A stretch of 11,773 nucleotides of DNA from Hyphomicrobiales bacterium (GTDB lineage Bacteria; Pseudomonadota; Alphaproteobacteria; Rhizobiales; Beijerinckiaceae): NCBI GenBank assembly GCA_028290085.1, contig JAQGKN010000099.1, forward strand, positions 1 to 11,773, in the 5' to 3' direction. The notes beneath the pieces were generated by a model, which was not told the DNA's origin, did not search any database, and worked only from the letters and a program-made list of their open reading frames with translations. The stretch's first letter is position 1; each line of letters starts with the position of its first letter. The position numbers were made by a program, and so were the translations under genes. Positions 1-7,426 of the stretch are shown in pieces.

Positions 1-796
1 AAAATTCCCACTCTCGACCTATCTCGCCGATCGTGTGCGCCGCATCCTATCCGATCCGAAACTGTGGAAGAGTCTGCCGGTGCAGGTCTCAGAATGGCTC
101 GAATTGCAGACGCACCGCTCGCTGGTGCCCTCGGCCGGCGATCTCCTGGTCGAGACCTTTCCGCGCGGCGGGCGCCATTATCTCGTCGCCTATCCCTTCG
201 AGGGACGGCTGGCGCACCAGACACTTGGCATGCTGCTCACCCGCCGCATGGAGCGGCTCGGGCTTAAGCCCATGGGCTTTGTCGCCAACGAGTATGCGCT
301 TGCCGTGTGGAGCGTGACGGATGTCGGCACGCGCGCCAGCAAGGGGCTGGTGTCCATGGACGAACTTTTCGCGCAGGACATGCTGGGCGATGATCTCGAG
401 GAATGGCTGCAGGAATCGGCCCTGATGAAGCGCACCTTTCGCCAATGCGCTGTTATCTCCGGCCTTATCGAGCGCCGGTTTCCGGGCAAGGAGAAGAGCG
501 GGCGGCAGGTCACCATGTCGACCGATCTGGTCTACGATGTGCTGCGACGCCATCAACCCGACCACATCCTGCTGCGTGCGGCGCGCGACGATGCGGCGAC
601 AGGTCTCCTCGATCTCGTCAGATTGAGCGATATGCTCGCGCGTATTCAGGGGCGAATCATCCACAGGGATCTTGACCGCGTCTCGCCGCTTGCCGTTCCG
701 GTCATGCTGGAAATCGGCCGCGAGCCGGTTTATGGCGAGGCACAGGACGAGATTTTGGCCGAGGCGGCGCAGTCGCTTGTCGATGAAGCGTCGTAA
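1..796 (+). CDS. lhr: Ligase-associated Lhr-type DEXH-box DNA helicase, C-terminal part (5' end off-window)
   Basis: Only the last 264 residues are present. The frame is open from base 2 and no start belongs here; the GTG at 35 lies inside the gene. The helicase motor domains are upstream of the window. What is seen is the C-terminal domain of Lhr-Core-like helicases, including the stretch GRIIHRDLDRVSPLAVPVML near the end, typical of the ligase-associated DEXH helicase family, and the internal GMLLTRRMERLGLKP and GFVANEY segments. Family members are 3'-to-5' ATP-dependent helicases that act on DNA or RNA:DNA duplexes, usually encoded with an ATP-dependent DNA ligase, an exonuclease and the PdeM nuclease. 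The pdeM start lies 16 nt after the TAA stop at 794-796, which supports both calls and suggests co-transcription. A plain Lhr helicase without the ligase association is the alternative, less likely given the neighbour. Confidence 0.9.
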   Translation, partial: KFPLSTYLADRVRRILSDPKLWKSLPVQVSEWLELQTHRSLVPSAGDLLVETFPRGGRHYLVAYPFEGRLAHQTLGMLLTRRMERLGLKPMGFVANEYALAVWSVTDVGTRASKGLVSMDELFAQDMLGDDLEEWLQESALMKRTFRQCAVISGLIERRFPGKEKSGRQVTMSTDLVYDVLRRHQPDHILLRAARDDAATGLLDLVRLSDMLARIQGRIIHRDLDRVSPLAVPVMLEIGREPVYGEAQDEILAEAAQSLVDEAS

Positions 797-812
797 GGAG
801 AGCGGGCAGGGC

Positions 813-1535
813 ATGGCGGAGGCATTGATAACAGCGAGTCTCCGGCCCATCGCGGTGCCTGACCATATCGTCGTGGCGGGCATCACCTTCGCGGCCGACG
901 CGGCCGGCGCGCTGTTCCTCGAAGCCGACGCGCTGCTCGTGGTGGCCGACCTGCATCTGGAAAAAGGTTCGAGCTACGCCACGCGCCGCGTCTTCCTGCC
1001 GCCTTACGACACCGCGGCGACGCTCGCCCGTGTCACCGCGCTGGTTGCCCGCTACCGCCCGCGCGCCATCATTGCGCTGGGGGATTCCTTCCATGACCGG
1101 CGCGCCGCCGAGCGCATTCATCACACCGATCGCGACAACCTGCGTTCGTTGCAAGCGGGGCGGGATTGGATCTGGATTTCCGGCAACCACGATCCCGAGC
1201 CACCCGAAAATCTAGGTGGGCAGGCGCATGACGTCTTCAGTGTCGGCCCAATCACCTTCCGCCACGAGCCGCAGGACGGCGCCGCGCTCGGCGAGATCGC
1301 CGGGCATCTGCATCCCGTCGCGCGGGTGGTGACGACGCGCGGCAGTCTGCGCAGGCGCTGCTTCGCCAGCGATGGCGAGCGCTGCGTCATGCCGGCTTTT
1401 GGAGCTTATGCGGGCGGGCTCAATCTGCGCGACGTGGCATTTGGGCGGCTCTTCGGTGGCCGTGCCCCGCGCGCGCACGTGCTCGGCCGCGATCGCGTCT
1501 ATGCGGTGGCGGACCATCATTGCCACGGCGACTAG
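813..1535 (+). CDS. pdeM: Ligase-associated DNA damage response endonuclease PdeM (metallophosphoesterase)
   Basis: This 240-residue protein is a calcineurin-like metallophosphoesterase. All the expected metal-site motifs are present in order: D46-x-H48 in VADLHLEKG, GDSFHD at 90-95, GNHD at 124-127, H151, and GHLHP at 164-168. Characterised family members are manganese-dependent DNA phosphodiesterases/endonucleases encoded beside Lhr, and they are thought to act in DNA repair in the cytoplasm. The ATG at 813 is preferred because AAGGAG lies at 795-800 and the protein then has normal family length. The in-frame ATG at 783 would overlap the helicase gene and add ten basic residues; the frame is also open further upstream, but that part is a shadow of the helicase. 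No signal peptide is seen. The gene ends one base before the stop of the opposing DUF3429 gene. Confidence 0.93.
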   Translation: MAEALITASLRPIAVPDHIVVAGITFAADAAGALFLEADALLVVADLHLEKGSSYATRRVFLPPYDTAATLARVTALVARYRPRAIIALGDSFHDRRAAERIHHTDRDNLRSLQAGRDWIWISGNHDPEPPENLGGQAHDVFSVGPITFRHEPQDGAALGEIAGHLHPVARVVTTRGSLRRRCFASDGERCVMPAFGAYAGGLNLRDVAFGRLFGGRAPRAHVLGRDRVYAVADHHCHGD

Positions 1536-1536
1536 G

Positions 1537-2052
1537 TCAGAGCGAGAATCCGCCGCCAATGCCTTCGAGCGCTGGCCGCCACAGCCACGTTGCAGTCAAA
1601 GCCAGCAGAACGGCAAGCGTCAGGCCCAGACGAAGTGCGCCGAACCAGCGCGGCGCGCGCTCACTGCGCACCAGATGCGCGTCCCACACCCATTGGACGA
1701 GGAAGGCTGCGCCGAGAACGCCCAGCGAGAATGACAGATTCTGCACGTTGATGAAGGCCGCTGCCCAGGCAATCAACGCAGGTACGATGCTGACACCAAA
1801 CGACAGCCCGCGCTGCACGGGATCGCGCTCGCGCATGGCAAGGCCCCAGCCGATGCCGCCGAGAAACGACAGGATCGTGGCCGCGTAGAAGACCAGCGCG
1901 GTCACCGCGCGCTCGCGCGTCACGTCGTCCTGCGCGAAAATCTGCACAGCGGTAAGGCCGAAGAAAGGGATGAGTCCGCCCAACCCCAGGAGCAGGGCGG
2001 ATACTGGGATCGTCTGGTCCCCGCCCACGGGCGTGTCGGACATGATGGTCAT
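1537..2052 (-). CDS. DUF3429 family integral membrane protein
   Basis: This 171-residue protein is very hydrophobic, with five likely membrane segments at about 17-39, 50-72, 82-101, 105-124 and 136-158. The LSFLGGIGWGLAM motif after the second segment and the WVWDAHLV motif at the end of the fourth are characteristic of DUF3429, a family related to mitochondrial TMEM69. Its biochemical role is not established. The ATG at 2052 is chosen because GGAGAG (complement of 2063-2068) lies 10 nt upstream; a second ATG three codons later, at 2043, is also possible. The PodJ-like gene ends 62 nt upstream on the same strand, so read-through transcription is plausible, though nothing suggests a shared function. 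The 3' end abuts pdeM with no visible terminator between them. Confidence 0.88.
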   Translation of the reverse strand: MTIMSDTPVGGDQTIPVSALLLGLGGLIPFFGLTAVQIFAQDDVTRERAVTALVFYAATILSFLGGIGWGLAMRERDPVQRGLSFGVSIVPALIAWAAAFINVQNLSFSLGVLGAAFLVQWVWDAHLVRSERAPRWFGALRLGLTLAVLLALTATWLWRPALEGIGGGFSL

Positions 2053-2080
2053 AAAGCAGCATCTCTCCGGAACGTGATCG

Positions 2081-2101
2081 CCTGAAGATAGAACTATCAG
2101 G
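2081..2101 (-). other. Weak inverted repeat between the PodJ-like gene and the DUF3429 gene
   Basis: CCTGA at 2081-2085 pairs with TCAGG at 2097-2101. Alternatively GATA at 2087-2090 can pair with TATC at 2095-2098, flanked by CCT/AGG. The stem is short and interrupted, and no T-run follows on the minus strand, so it does not look like an intrinsic terminator. It may be a minor RNA processing structure or chance. Confidence 0.2.
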
Positions 2102-2114
2102 CTTCCTCGCCAGA

Positions 2115-5100
2115 TCAGAGAGAGGAAACCCGCGCTGTTGTCTTGCCTGAGCCCGGGCGGGCCGCGCCCGGCGCGACGCCGGCCGGAGGCTTGTCCGCGC
2201 TTTTCGCCGTCGCGGCGGCGTCGAACGAGACATCATTGGCCGAGGCCGCAGGTGTCTGCATTTCAAACGTATCGGTGGCGACTTTGGCTTCCGCGAGCTG
2301 GCGCGGCTGCAGACGGGATGCAACTTCGTCACGCTTCTTCAACGCGTCGGTATCGCCCTGAGCAGCGGCGAGGCTCAGCCACTTGTAGCATTTCGTGAGA
2401 TCCTGCTCGACGCCCAGGCCGCGCGCGTAGAGGATCGCGAGATTGTACTGGCTGTCGCGCACGCCATGTTCGGCGGCATTCTGGAACCAGGCGGCCGCCA
2501 TCTTGTAGTCCGGCTTGCCATCGATGCCATCGGCGATGAGGACGGCGAGATTGTGCATCGCGCGCACGTTGCCGGCCTCCGCGGCGCGGCGATACCAGAT
2601 CGACGCATCCTTGGCAGACTTTGGGACGCCGACGCCCTTTTCGTAGAGAGCTCCAAGACGATATTGCGCGGGCGCGTTGTCCTTGTCCGCAGCTTTGCGG
2701 AACCATTGCGCGGCTAGACTGACGTCGCGTGCGGCCTCGCGTCCCTCAAAGTAGCGGGAGGCCAGCTCATATTGCGCTGCTGGGTTGCCGCCATTGGCGA
2801 GTTCGGCCACGCTAGGAACCTTCTCCGGCGCTATGGGAATCGAGCCGACGGGCACTGCATCGGTGACCAGCGCGGCCTGCTGCTGGGCCGCGAGAGGTAG
2901 CGGCGAAAGCATTGTCTCCGCCCGCTTTTCGGCAGGTGCGGCGGCGGTGTTGGCGGGCTGCGTCGCGCTGGCGGTCTTTGCGTCAAGGGCTGCCTCAGGT
3001 GCACGTGTAGCCATGACTTTATCAGGGGCTCGTGTGACATCCTGCGTGAGTTTGGGCGCGGCTTCGACGCCCGGCTGCTCGCTGCCGGAGTTGCCGACCA
3101 GCGAACGCGCAACCTGCAGCGCACCGATCAGCAGGACGAGTCCTGCGAGGCTGATGAGGATCGGCCGTGCTTTCCCTCTCAGAAGCGAAAGCCCGCCACT
3201 GGCTTTGTGGCCTTCCGTCGCTGCTGGGGTTTCTGCCGAGGCGGTTGCGGCCGCGCGTGCGCGGGAGCGTGCGTCGTTGAGGGCTGCCTCCACGGAAGAC
3301 GTGGCGCGCCCCATCAGCGTGTCGGCTGCTTGTGCCTTCTTGGGCGCCGCAGCCTGTGCGGCACGACGTGCCGCCGCTATGAAGCTGGCCTGCGCGACGC
3401 GGGGCTCGCTGCCCATCTGCATCGCCGTTTCGTGGCCTGCAATCGTCTCTTCGTCCTCGGCGTCCGGTTGAACGGGCGCGCGACGTCCGACGGGTGAGAA
3501 GCCGGAGCCGGGTTCAATCAGGACGTCGCCGTCAGGTGCATCGTCACGCAGCGCGTCCAGGGCGCGGTCGAGCGACGGTGCCCGCGATGCGGGTTCCGGC
3601 GCGGGCGCGCGGACGGGACGAGCAGCCTCGAAGGTCGGCATGGGGCCGGCGGCGAGTGGGGTATCAACCTTTTTATCGTGCTTGTCGTGTGTACGGAGGT
3701 CACCGATATCGTCTTCGAGAAGAGCCAGGCGGTCGACCACTTTCTCAAGCGTCTCGTGCACGGCTGTCAAAGTGGAATGCGTGCGCCGGTCGGAATGATC
3801 CTGCATTGAACGGAGGTCGGAGATTTCGCGCGCGATTACATCGGGCGCGCCATCGCCTGCCGTGCCGGAAAAGCCACCGACATCGCGCAGCGCATTTCGC
3901 GCCGCCGATTCGGCAGCGTCGATGGCGGCATTGCGGGTTTCTTCCATCTGGCCGAACAGTTCAGCCATGGTGCGCTCAAGCGCGCTGATTGCCTCGCTCG
4001 ATTCACCGGTGCGTTCCAGACGCTCGGCGAGGCGCATGACCTGATTTTCTAGGGCCTGCAAGGCGCGGGTGTCGTGGCCGCCGTTGCTGACGCGCTCGAT
4101 CCTTTCGGCGAGCTGCGTGACCATTTCTTCCAGTCGTTCGTCGCGCGGCGGCGGAACGGTATTATCCGCCTCGCGCTGCCGGACGACGGCGCGGTGCACG
4201 CTGTCGATCCGCTGCGAAAGCTCGGCGATCTGTTCGCCGACGGCTGGCAACGCCGGGTCGGCGCCGGTGCGGTCGAGCCGGGAAATCAGGTCATCATGCA
4301 AGGCCGCGATGCGGCTGTAGATTTTTGTCTGTCCGGAGCCATCGTCCGGAGCGTTGCGCGGACGTTCGATGGCAGCGTCGATCTTGTGCGCGAGCTGCGA
4401 CACTTGCGCTTCGATGGCGCGCAAGCCGGGCTGATGCGAAATACGTTCAATCGACTGACGCATTTCACCCAGCGTGTCAGCCAAGTGATCGGGCAAAGCC
4501 GAATAGGCGCCGGCGCCTGTGGTGGCAGCGCCGTCGACGCCGCGCAGGCCGGCATTGCTTGCCATGCGGTCGATGGAATGGCGGATCTGCGACAGGGTTT
4601 CGATCAGATGATCGGGCAGTTCACCCGAGCGCGAGGCGAGGTGGGCAACTTTCTCCTCGATGGCCCGAAGCCCCGGATTGGCAGCGACCTTTTCGATGGA
4701 CTGGCGCAAATCGGAGAGTGTTTCGACGAGCTGGTGGGGCAGGTCGCCCGTCCGGGCCGCCAGTTCGGTGATCTGCACCTGAACGGCGCGCAAGGCCGGA
4801 TTGGCGGCCACGCGGTCGATGGAATACCGCATCTCCTCGAGCATCTCGACGAGGGATGCGGGCAATTGACCCGAACGCGCGCTCAGGTCGGCGACACGGC
4901 GTTCGACATCGCGCAGGGCAGGGTTGGAATCGACGCGGTCGATGGACTCGCGGATGGAATCGAGCGTCTCGACGAGATAGGACGAGACGGTGTCTGGCCG
5001 CGCAGCAAGCTGGTCGATGCGGTCGCTCAGCAGGGCGATTTGACGCTCCAGCCCCTCCGTCGACAAGGGCCGGGTGAGAACGTCCGACAGCATCCGGGCG

Positions 5101-6608
5101 ATCTCGTCGGTCTGGCGCTTCAACGTGTCAAAGGCGGCGCGGTCGAAGCCGCCCGCGCTCATCGCGTCGATCTTCTGATGCAGGTACCGCAACTCTTCCC
5201 GCATGGCGTCCGCGATGGCCTGCGGGGAGGACACGGTGAGTGAACGCCGGATGTCGTTCAGGACGCCTTCGATCGGTGCAAGCGCGGAATCCTGCACGCC
5301 GTTGCGGCGGGATTGGTCGATGCGTCCGATGAGTTCGTGGACGGCGTCTTCCAGACCTCGCGGAGCACCGCGCTCAGCCAGCAGGGTGATGGCGTGCGAG
5401 ATTTCCGAAAGTTGGTGCCGCAGGAAATCGAGATCTGGATGCGCGACGCGTGCGGCTTCGGCCTTCCGCCGTTCGTCTCGCTGGGCCGATTCCTGCCGCA
5501 GCGTCTGCAATTGCTGCGAGAGTGACGTCATTCCCTGTTGAAGAGCGGTATGCATCTGGTCGTTGCCAGCCGCAGTCATCGGCGCCGTTGCATAGGCTGG
5601 CATCGTAAGCGCGTCGCGGGGCTGCGGAAAGGCGTTTCCAAGTGCCGCGTGCAACGATCCGCTGCGGTCCAGCGACTTCTGCCGGGCCAGGATTTCAGAA
5701 ACAGCCCGAGACGTCGGTCCTGACTCGCCAGGTGATGTGGGGTTCGCACTCCGTCCCGCCGGGAAAACGACCTCGCTGGGCCCGTCCAGCGACGAGATCA
5801 GCATGTTGAGCTTGCTCTCGATCCGGCGCAGGTGCTCGTCGCTCTCGGCATTCCGGGCCGCACCGCTCGATGGGTCGGCCTCGCGGGCGCGGGCTTCCTG
5901 AGGAATTCGGTCGGCGAGCCGCGCCAGTTGGGCTTCGATCTCCTGCAGCGCCTGACTGTTTTTCGCCGATGGTGCCTTGGCGCGCGCGATTTGCTCGACG
6001 CGATCCTCCAGACTGGCCATGGCTGCGCGCAAGGGGCGCAACTGCTCGGGTTCGTCACGATTGGCGATGTGCGTCTCGATTTCGGCGAGGCGGCGTGCAA
6101 CTTTCGACAGCGCCTCTTCGGTGCGCTCGGCCTGATGGCGGTGCTGACGTTCGAAGATCTCGACCGCCTCGTCCAGAAGATGCTCCGAACGTGCGGCCGG
6201 AAGCGGCGCGCGAGGGCGGGTCTCTCGCCCGCTGTGGACGCGCGATTGCGATTGGCGGGTGTCGGCGCGCCGCCGGCTCGGCAGGTCGTCCTCGTCAGCC
6301 AAATCATGGGGTTCGAAGCGGTCGGGGCGCACCGCTTTGCGCGTGGAGGCGACGGCTCTTGCCGGCCGCCGCACCGGCCGAGAGTCGGCCGCGTATCCAG
6401 ACAGGCGGGCCAGTCGCGCGGTCACGGCTTCGAGCTGATCTTCCTCGTCGATCTCGTCGAAATCCATGCCACTTTCCGAGGCACGTTCGGCGATGACACT
6501 GTGTAGCCATTCCCCGAGTGTCATGCCTGCGCGCTGCGCGGCGTCCTTTGCCGCTTCTCGCGCGTCGAAACCGACACCTTTGATGCTCCAGGGAACCGAC
6601 TTGTTCAT
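2115..6608 (-). CDS. PodJ-like polarity/localization protein: coiled coil, one membrane helix, Sel1 repeats
   Basis: The protein has about 1,497 residues. Residues 1-40 carry the short conserved motif of PodJ-type proteins (VPWSIKG, then REAAKDAAQRAGMTLGEWL). From about 140 to 930 it is rich in heptad-like coiled coil, including a tandem array of 41-residue units at 521-750. A Pro/Ala/Glu-rich linker follows, then the ASFIAAARRAAQAAA segment at 1074-1088, then one transmembrane helix at about 1149-1169. The tail, 1170-1497, should be periplasmic. It has four Sel1/TPR-like repeats at about 1274-1425 (for example AQYRLGALYEKGVGV) and a low-complexity end. PodJ in Caulobacter and Agrobacterium organises a cell pole; the same role here is inference. 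The ATG at 6608 is preferred because the homologous motif begins there; its ribosome site is weak (GGCGG). A GTG at 6635 would add nine residues. Unlike Caulobacter PodJ, no peptidoglycan-binding domain follows the Sel1 repeats. Confidence 0.85.
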   Translation of the reverse strand: MNKSVPWSIKGVGFDAREAAKDAAQRAGMTLGEWLHSVIAERASESGMDFDEIDEEDQLEAVTARLARLSGYAADSRPVRRPARAVASTRKAVRPDRFEPHDLADEDDLPSRRRADTRQSQSRVHSGRETRPRAPLPAARSEHLLDEAVEIFERQHRHQAERTEEALSKVARRLAEIETHIANRDEPEQLRPLRAAMASLEDRVEQIARAKAPSAKNSQALQEIEAQLARLADRIPQEARAREADPSSGAARNAESDEHLRRIESKLNMLISSLDGPSEVVFPAGRSANPTSPGESGPTSRAVSEILARQKSLDRSGSLHAALGNAFPQPRDALTMPAYATAPMTAAGNDQMHTALQQGMTSLSQQLQTLRQESAQRDERRKAEAARVAHPDLDFLRHQLSEISHAITLLAERGAPRGLEDAVHELIGRIDQSRRNGVQDSALAPIEGVLNDIRRSLTVSSPQAIADAMREELRYLHQKIDAMSAGGFDRAAFDTLKRQTDEIARMLSDVLTRPLSTEGLERQIALLSDRIDQLAARPDTVSSYLVETLDSIRESIDRVDSNPALRDVERRVADLSARSGQLPASLVEMLEEMRYSIDRVAANPALRAVQVQITELAARTGDLPHQLVETLSDLRQSIEKVAANPGLRAIEEKVAHLASRSGELPDHLIETLSQIRHSIDRMASNAGLRGVDGAATTGAGAYSALPDHLADTLGEMRQSIERISHQPGLRAIEAQVSQLAHKIDAAIERPRNAPDDGSGQTKIYSRIAALHDDLISRLDRTGADPALPAVGEQIAELSQRIDSVHRAVVRQREADNTVPPPRDERLEEMVTQLAERIERVSNGGHDTRALQALENQVMRLAERLERTGESSEAISALERTMAELFGQMEETRNAAIDAAESAARNALRDVGGFSGTAGDGAPDVIAREISDLRSMQDHSDRRTHSTLTAVHETLEKVVDRLALLEDDIGDLRTHDKHDKKVDTPLAAGPMPTFEAARPVRAPAPEPASRAPSLDRALDALRDDAPDGDVLIEPGSGFSPVGRRAPVQPDAEDEETIAGHETAMQMGSEPRVAQASFIAAARRAAQAAAPKKAQAADTLMGRATSSVEAALNDARSRARAAATASAETPAATEGHKASGGLSLLRGKARPILISLAGLVLLIGALQVARSLVGNSGSEQPGVEAAPKLTQDVTRAPDKVMATRAPEAALDAKTASATQPANTAAAPAEKRAETMLSPLPLAAQQQAALVTDAVPVGSIPIAPEKVPSVAELANGGNPAAQYELASRYFEGREAARDVSLAAQWFRKAADKDNAPAQYRLGALYEKGVGVPKSAKDASIWYRRAAEAGNVRAMHNLAVLIADGIDGKPDYKMAAAWFQNAAEHGVRDSQYNLAILYARGLGVEQDLTKCYKWLSLAAAQGDTDALKKRDEVASRLQPRQLAEAKVATDTFEMQTPAASANDVSFDAAATAKSADKPPAGVAPGAARPGSGKTTARVSSL
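4359..5048 (-). repeat. Tandem 123-bp (41-residue) repeat within the PodJ-like gene, about 5.5 units
   Basis: The equivalent base of successive units falls at 4924, 4801, 4678, 4555 and 4432, an exact 123-bp spacing with no insertion or deletion. In protein terms the units begin NPALR (562), NPALR (603), NPGLR (644), NAGLR (685) and QPGLR (726), and each contains a (V/I)ETL or similar followed by a SI(D/E)R or SIEK motif. A further diverged unit precedes them at about 521-561. The unit starting at 685 has lost the central helix pattern (GAATTGAGAYSA replaces the usual LAxRSG region). The units are similar but not identical, which points to old duplication followed by divergence. Confidence 0.9.
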
Positions 6609-6901
6609 TATGCCGCCCACGGGCGCGGAGCCCACATTGCACGAGTAGGCCCGAACGATTCAAGAGAATCACCCAGCGCGGCCCTTTGGGCGACTGTCCT
6701 GCAAACTAGGTAAACAGCTCGTTAAGACTGCTCGTTTTTGGCACAGGTCACGGTCAGGCCGTATGGTTGCAATTCAATTAATATACAATCCCTAGTTGCA
6801 AACTGCTCCGACTCAGCTTCTAATCGGCCACGTTGTTATTTTCAGCGCGCATCCGATCAGGTTGCGAAATTTCGATTTTTTTGAAGTCTGACGAGGTGGT
6901 T
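6609..6901. other. Divergent intergenic region between the PodJ-like gene and the MerR-family gene
   Basis: These 293 nt contain no convincing gene. The centre, about 6760-6900, is markedly AT-rich relative to the coding DNA and carries the regulator's candidate promoter. GCAAACTAGG at 6701-6710 is nearly the reverse complement of CCTAGTTGC at 6791-6799, an imperfect, widely spaced inverted pair. The promoter for the minus-strand PodJ-like gene should also lie here, but I found no minus-strand element pair good enough to call. Confidence 0.6.
6796..6824 (+). promoter_or_regulatory. Candidate sigma-70-type promoter for the MerR-family gene
   Basis: TTGCAA at 6796-6801 and TCTAAT at 6819-6824 are separated by 17 nt. 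They match the -35 and -10 consensus at four and five of six positions. Transcription would begin near 6831, leaving a leader of about 70 nt before the ATG at 6902. The segment lies in an AT-rich island in otherwise GC-rich DNA. A second GTTGCAA lies upstream at 6766-6772, repeating 6795-6801, and could be part of an operator. Confidence 0.4.
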
Positions 6902-7372
6902 ATGCTCACACAGGACAATTCGTCGTCCGCTGCTCTCGATCAACGACCGGCCCAATCAGCCGAACGTCCCTTGGTCGAATCGGAATTCGTCACGATCGGC
7001 GATATCTCGCGCACCTACGGGGTGAGCTTGCGCGCCCTTCGCTTCTACGAGGAGCGCCAGCTTCTCCAACCGGTCCGCCGTGGCATGGCGCGCCTCTATG
7101 ATGGGCATGCCCGCGCCCGGCTTGAATTGATCATCAAGGGTAAGCAGCTTGGCTTCACGCTGACCGAGATCCGGGCAATGCTAGAAACGGGCAACGATCC
7201 GGCCCAGGACCTCAAGCTTGCCCTGGCACCGGCCCAGGTTCTTGACCAGATAGCCATGCTTGAACGCCAGCGCGCCGATATCGACGTCGCGATCAGGGAG
7301 TTGCGCGCAACTCAGGAGCGTCTTGAGGATGCAATCCGCGAACCCGCGCCACGTCGCGTTATGATGGCCTGA
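6902..7372 (+). CDS. MerR-family transcriptional regulator, likely regulator of the downstream beta-oxidation genes
   Basis: This 156-residue protein has a MerR-type winged helix-turn-helix at about 28-96: TIGDISRTYGVSLRALRFYE, the LRFYEERQLL hallmark, and LGFTLTEIRAML. A dimerising coiled coil follows at about 112-147. The first 27 residues are a polar extension. It contains no cysteine, so it is not a metal or redox sensor of the CueR/SoxR kind, and it has no separate ligand-binding domain after the coiled coil. The ATG at 6902 is chosen because GAGG at 6893-6896 sits 5 nt upstream. An in-frame TTG at 6833 would add 23 unconserved-looking residues. MerR regulators of this size next to acyl-CoA catabolism operons are common in alphaproteobacteria (LiuR is one MerR example, for leucine/isovalerate breakdown). 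Control of the operon starting at 7579 is inferred from position. Nothing in the sequence identifies the effector; an acyl-CoA is a guess. Confidence 0.9.
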   Translation: MLTQDNSSSAALDQRPAQSAERPLVESEFVTIGDISRTYGVSLRALRFYEERQLLQPVRRGMARLYDGHARARLELIIKGKQLGFTLTEIRAMLETGNDPAQDLKLALAPAQVLDQIAMLERQRADIDVAIRELRATQERLEDAIREPAPRRVMMA

Positions 7373-7426
7373 CCCGGCAGTCCTGTTTTTGGCTATGGCG
7401 GCGCTTCCGCCCGGGCGCCCCATTTT

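Noticed and set aside
672..812. Upstream extension of pdeM to earlier in-frame starts (672, 783)
   Set aside because: The added residues are a frame-shifted shadow of the helicase gene and very Arg/Ser-rich. The ATG at 813 gives the usual family length and has AAGGAG upstream.
89..886. Open frame of 265 codons on the minus strand opposite the helicase end and pdeM start
   Set aside because: It overlaps two genes with clear family motifs on the other strand and has no recognisable content of its own.
4359..5048. 123-bp periodicity considered as a CRISPR array, minisatellite or mobile repeat
   Set aside because: The units are diverged, in frame, and continuous with a coiled-coil protein, with no spacer/repeat alternation. 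They are a protein-level repeat.
4074..5243. Open frame of 389 codons on the plus strand opposite the PodJ-like gene, with visible internal repetition
   Set aside because: The repetition is simply the 123-bp repeat of the minus-strand gene read backwards. There is no family resemblance and no convincing ribosome site.
6833..6901. TTG start that would lengthen the MerR-family protein by 23 residues
   Set aside because: The added residues overlap the promoter and leader region, while the ATG at 6902 has a properly spaced GAGG site.
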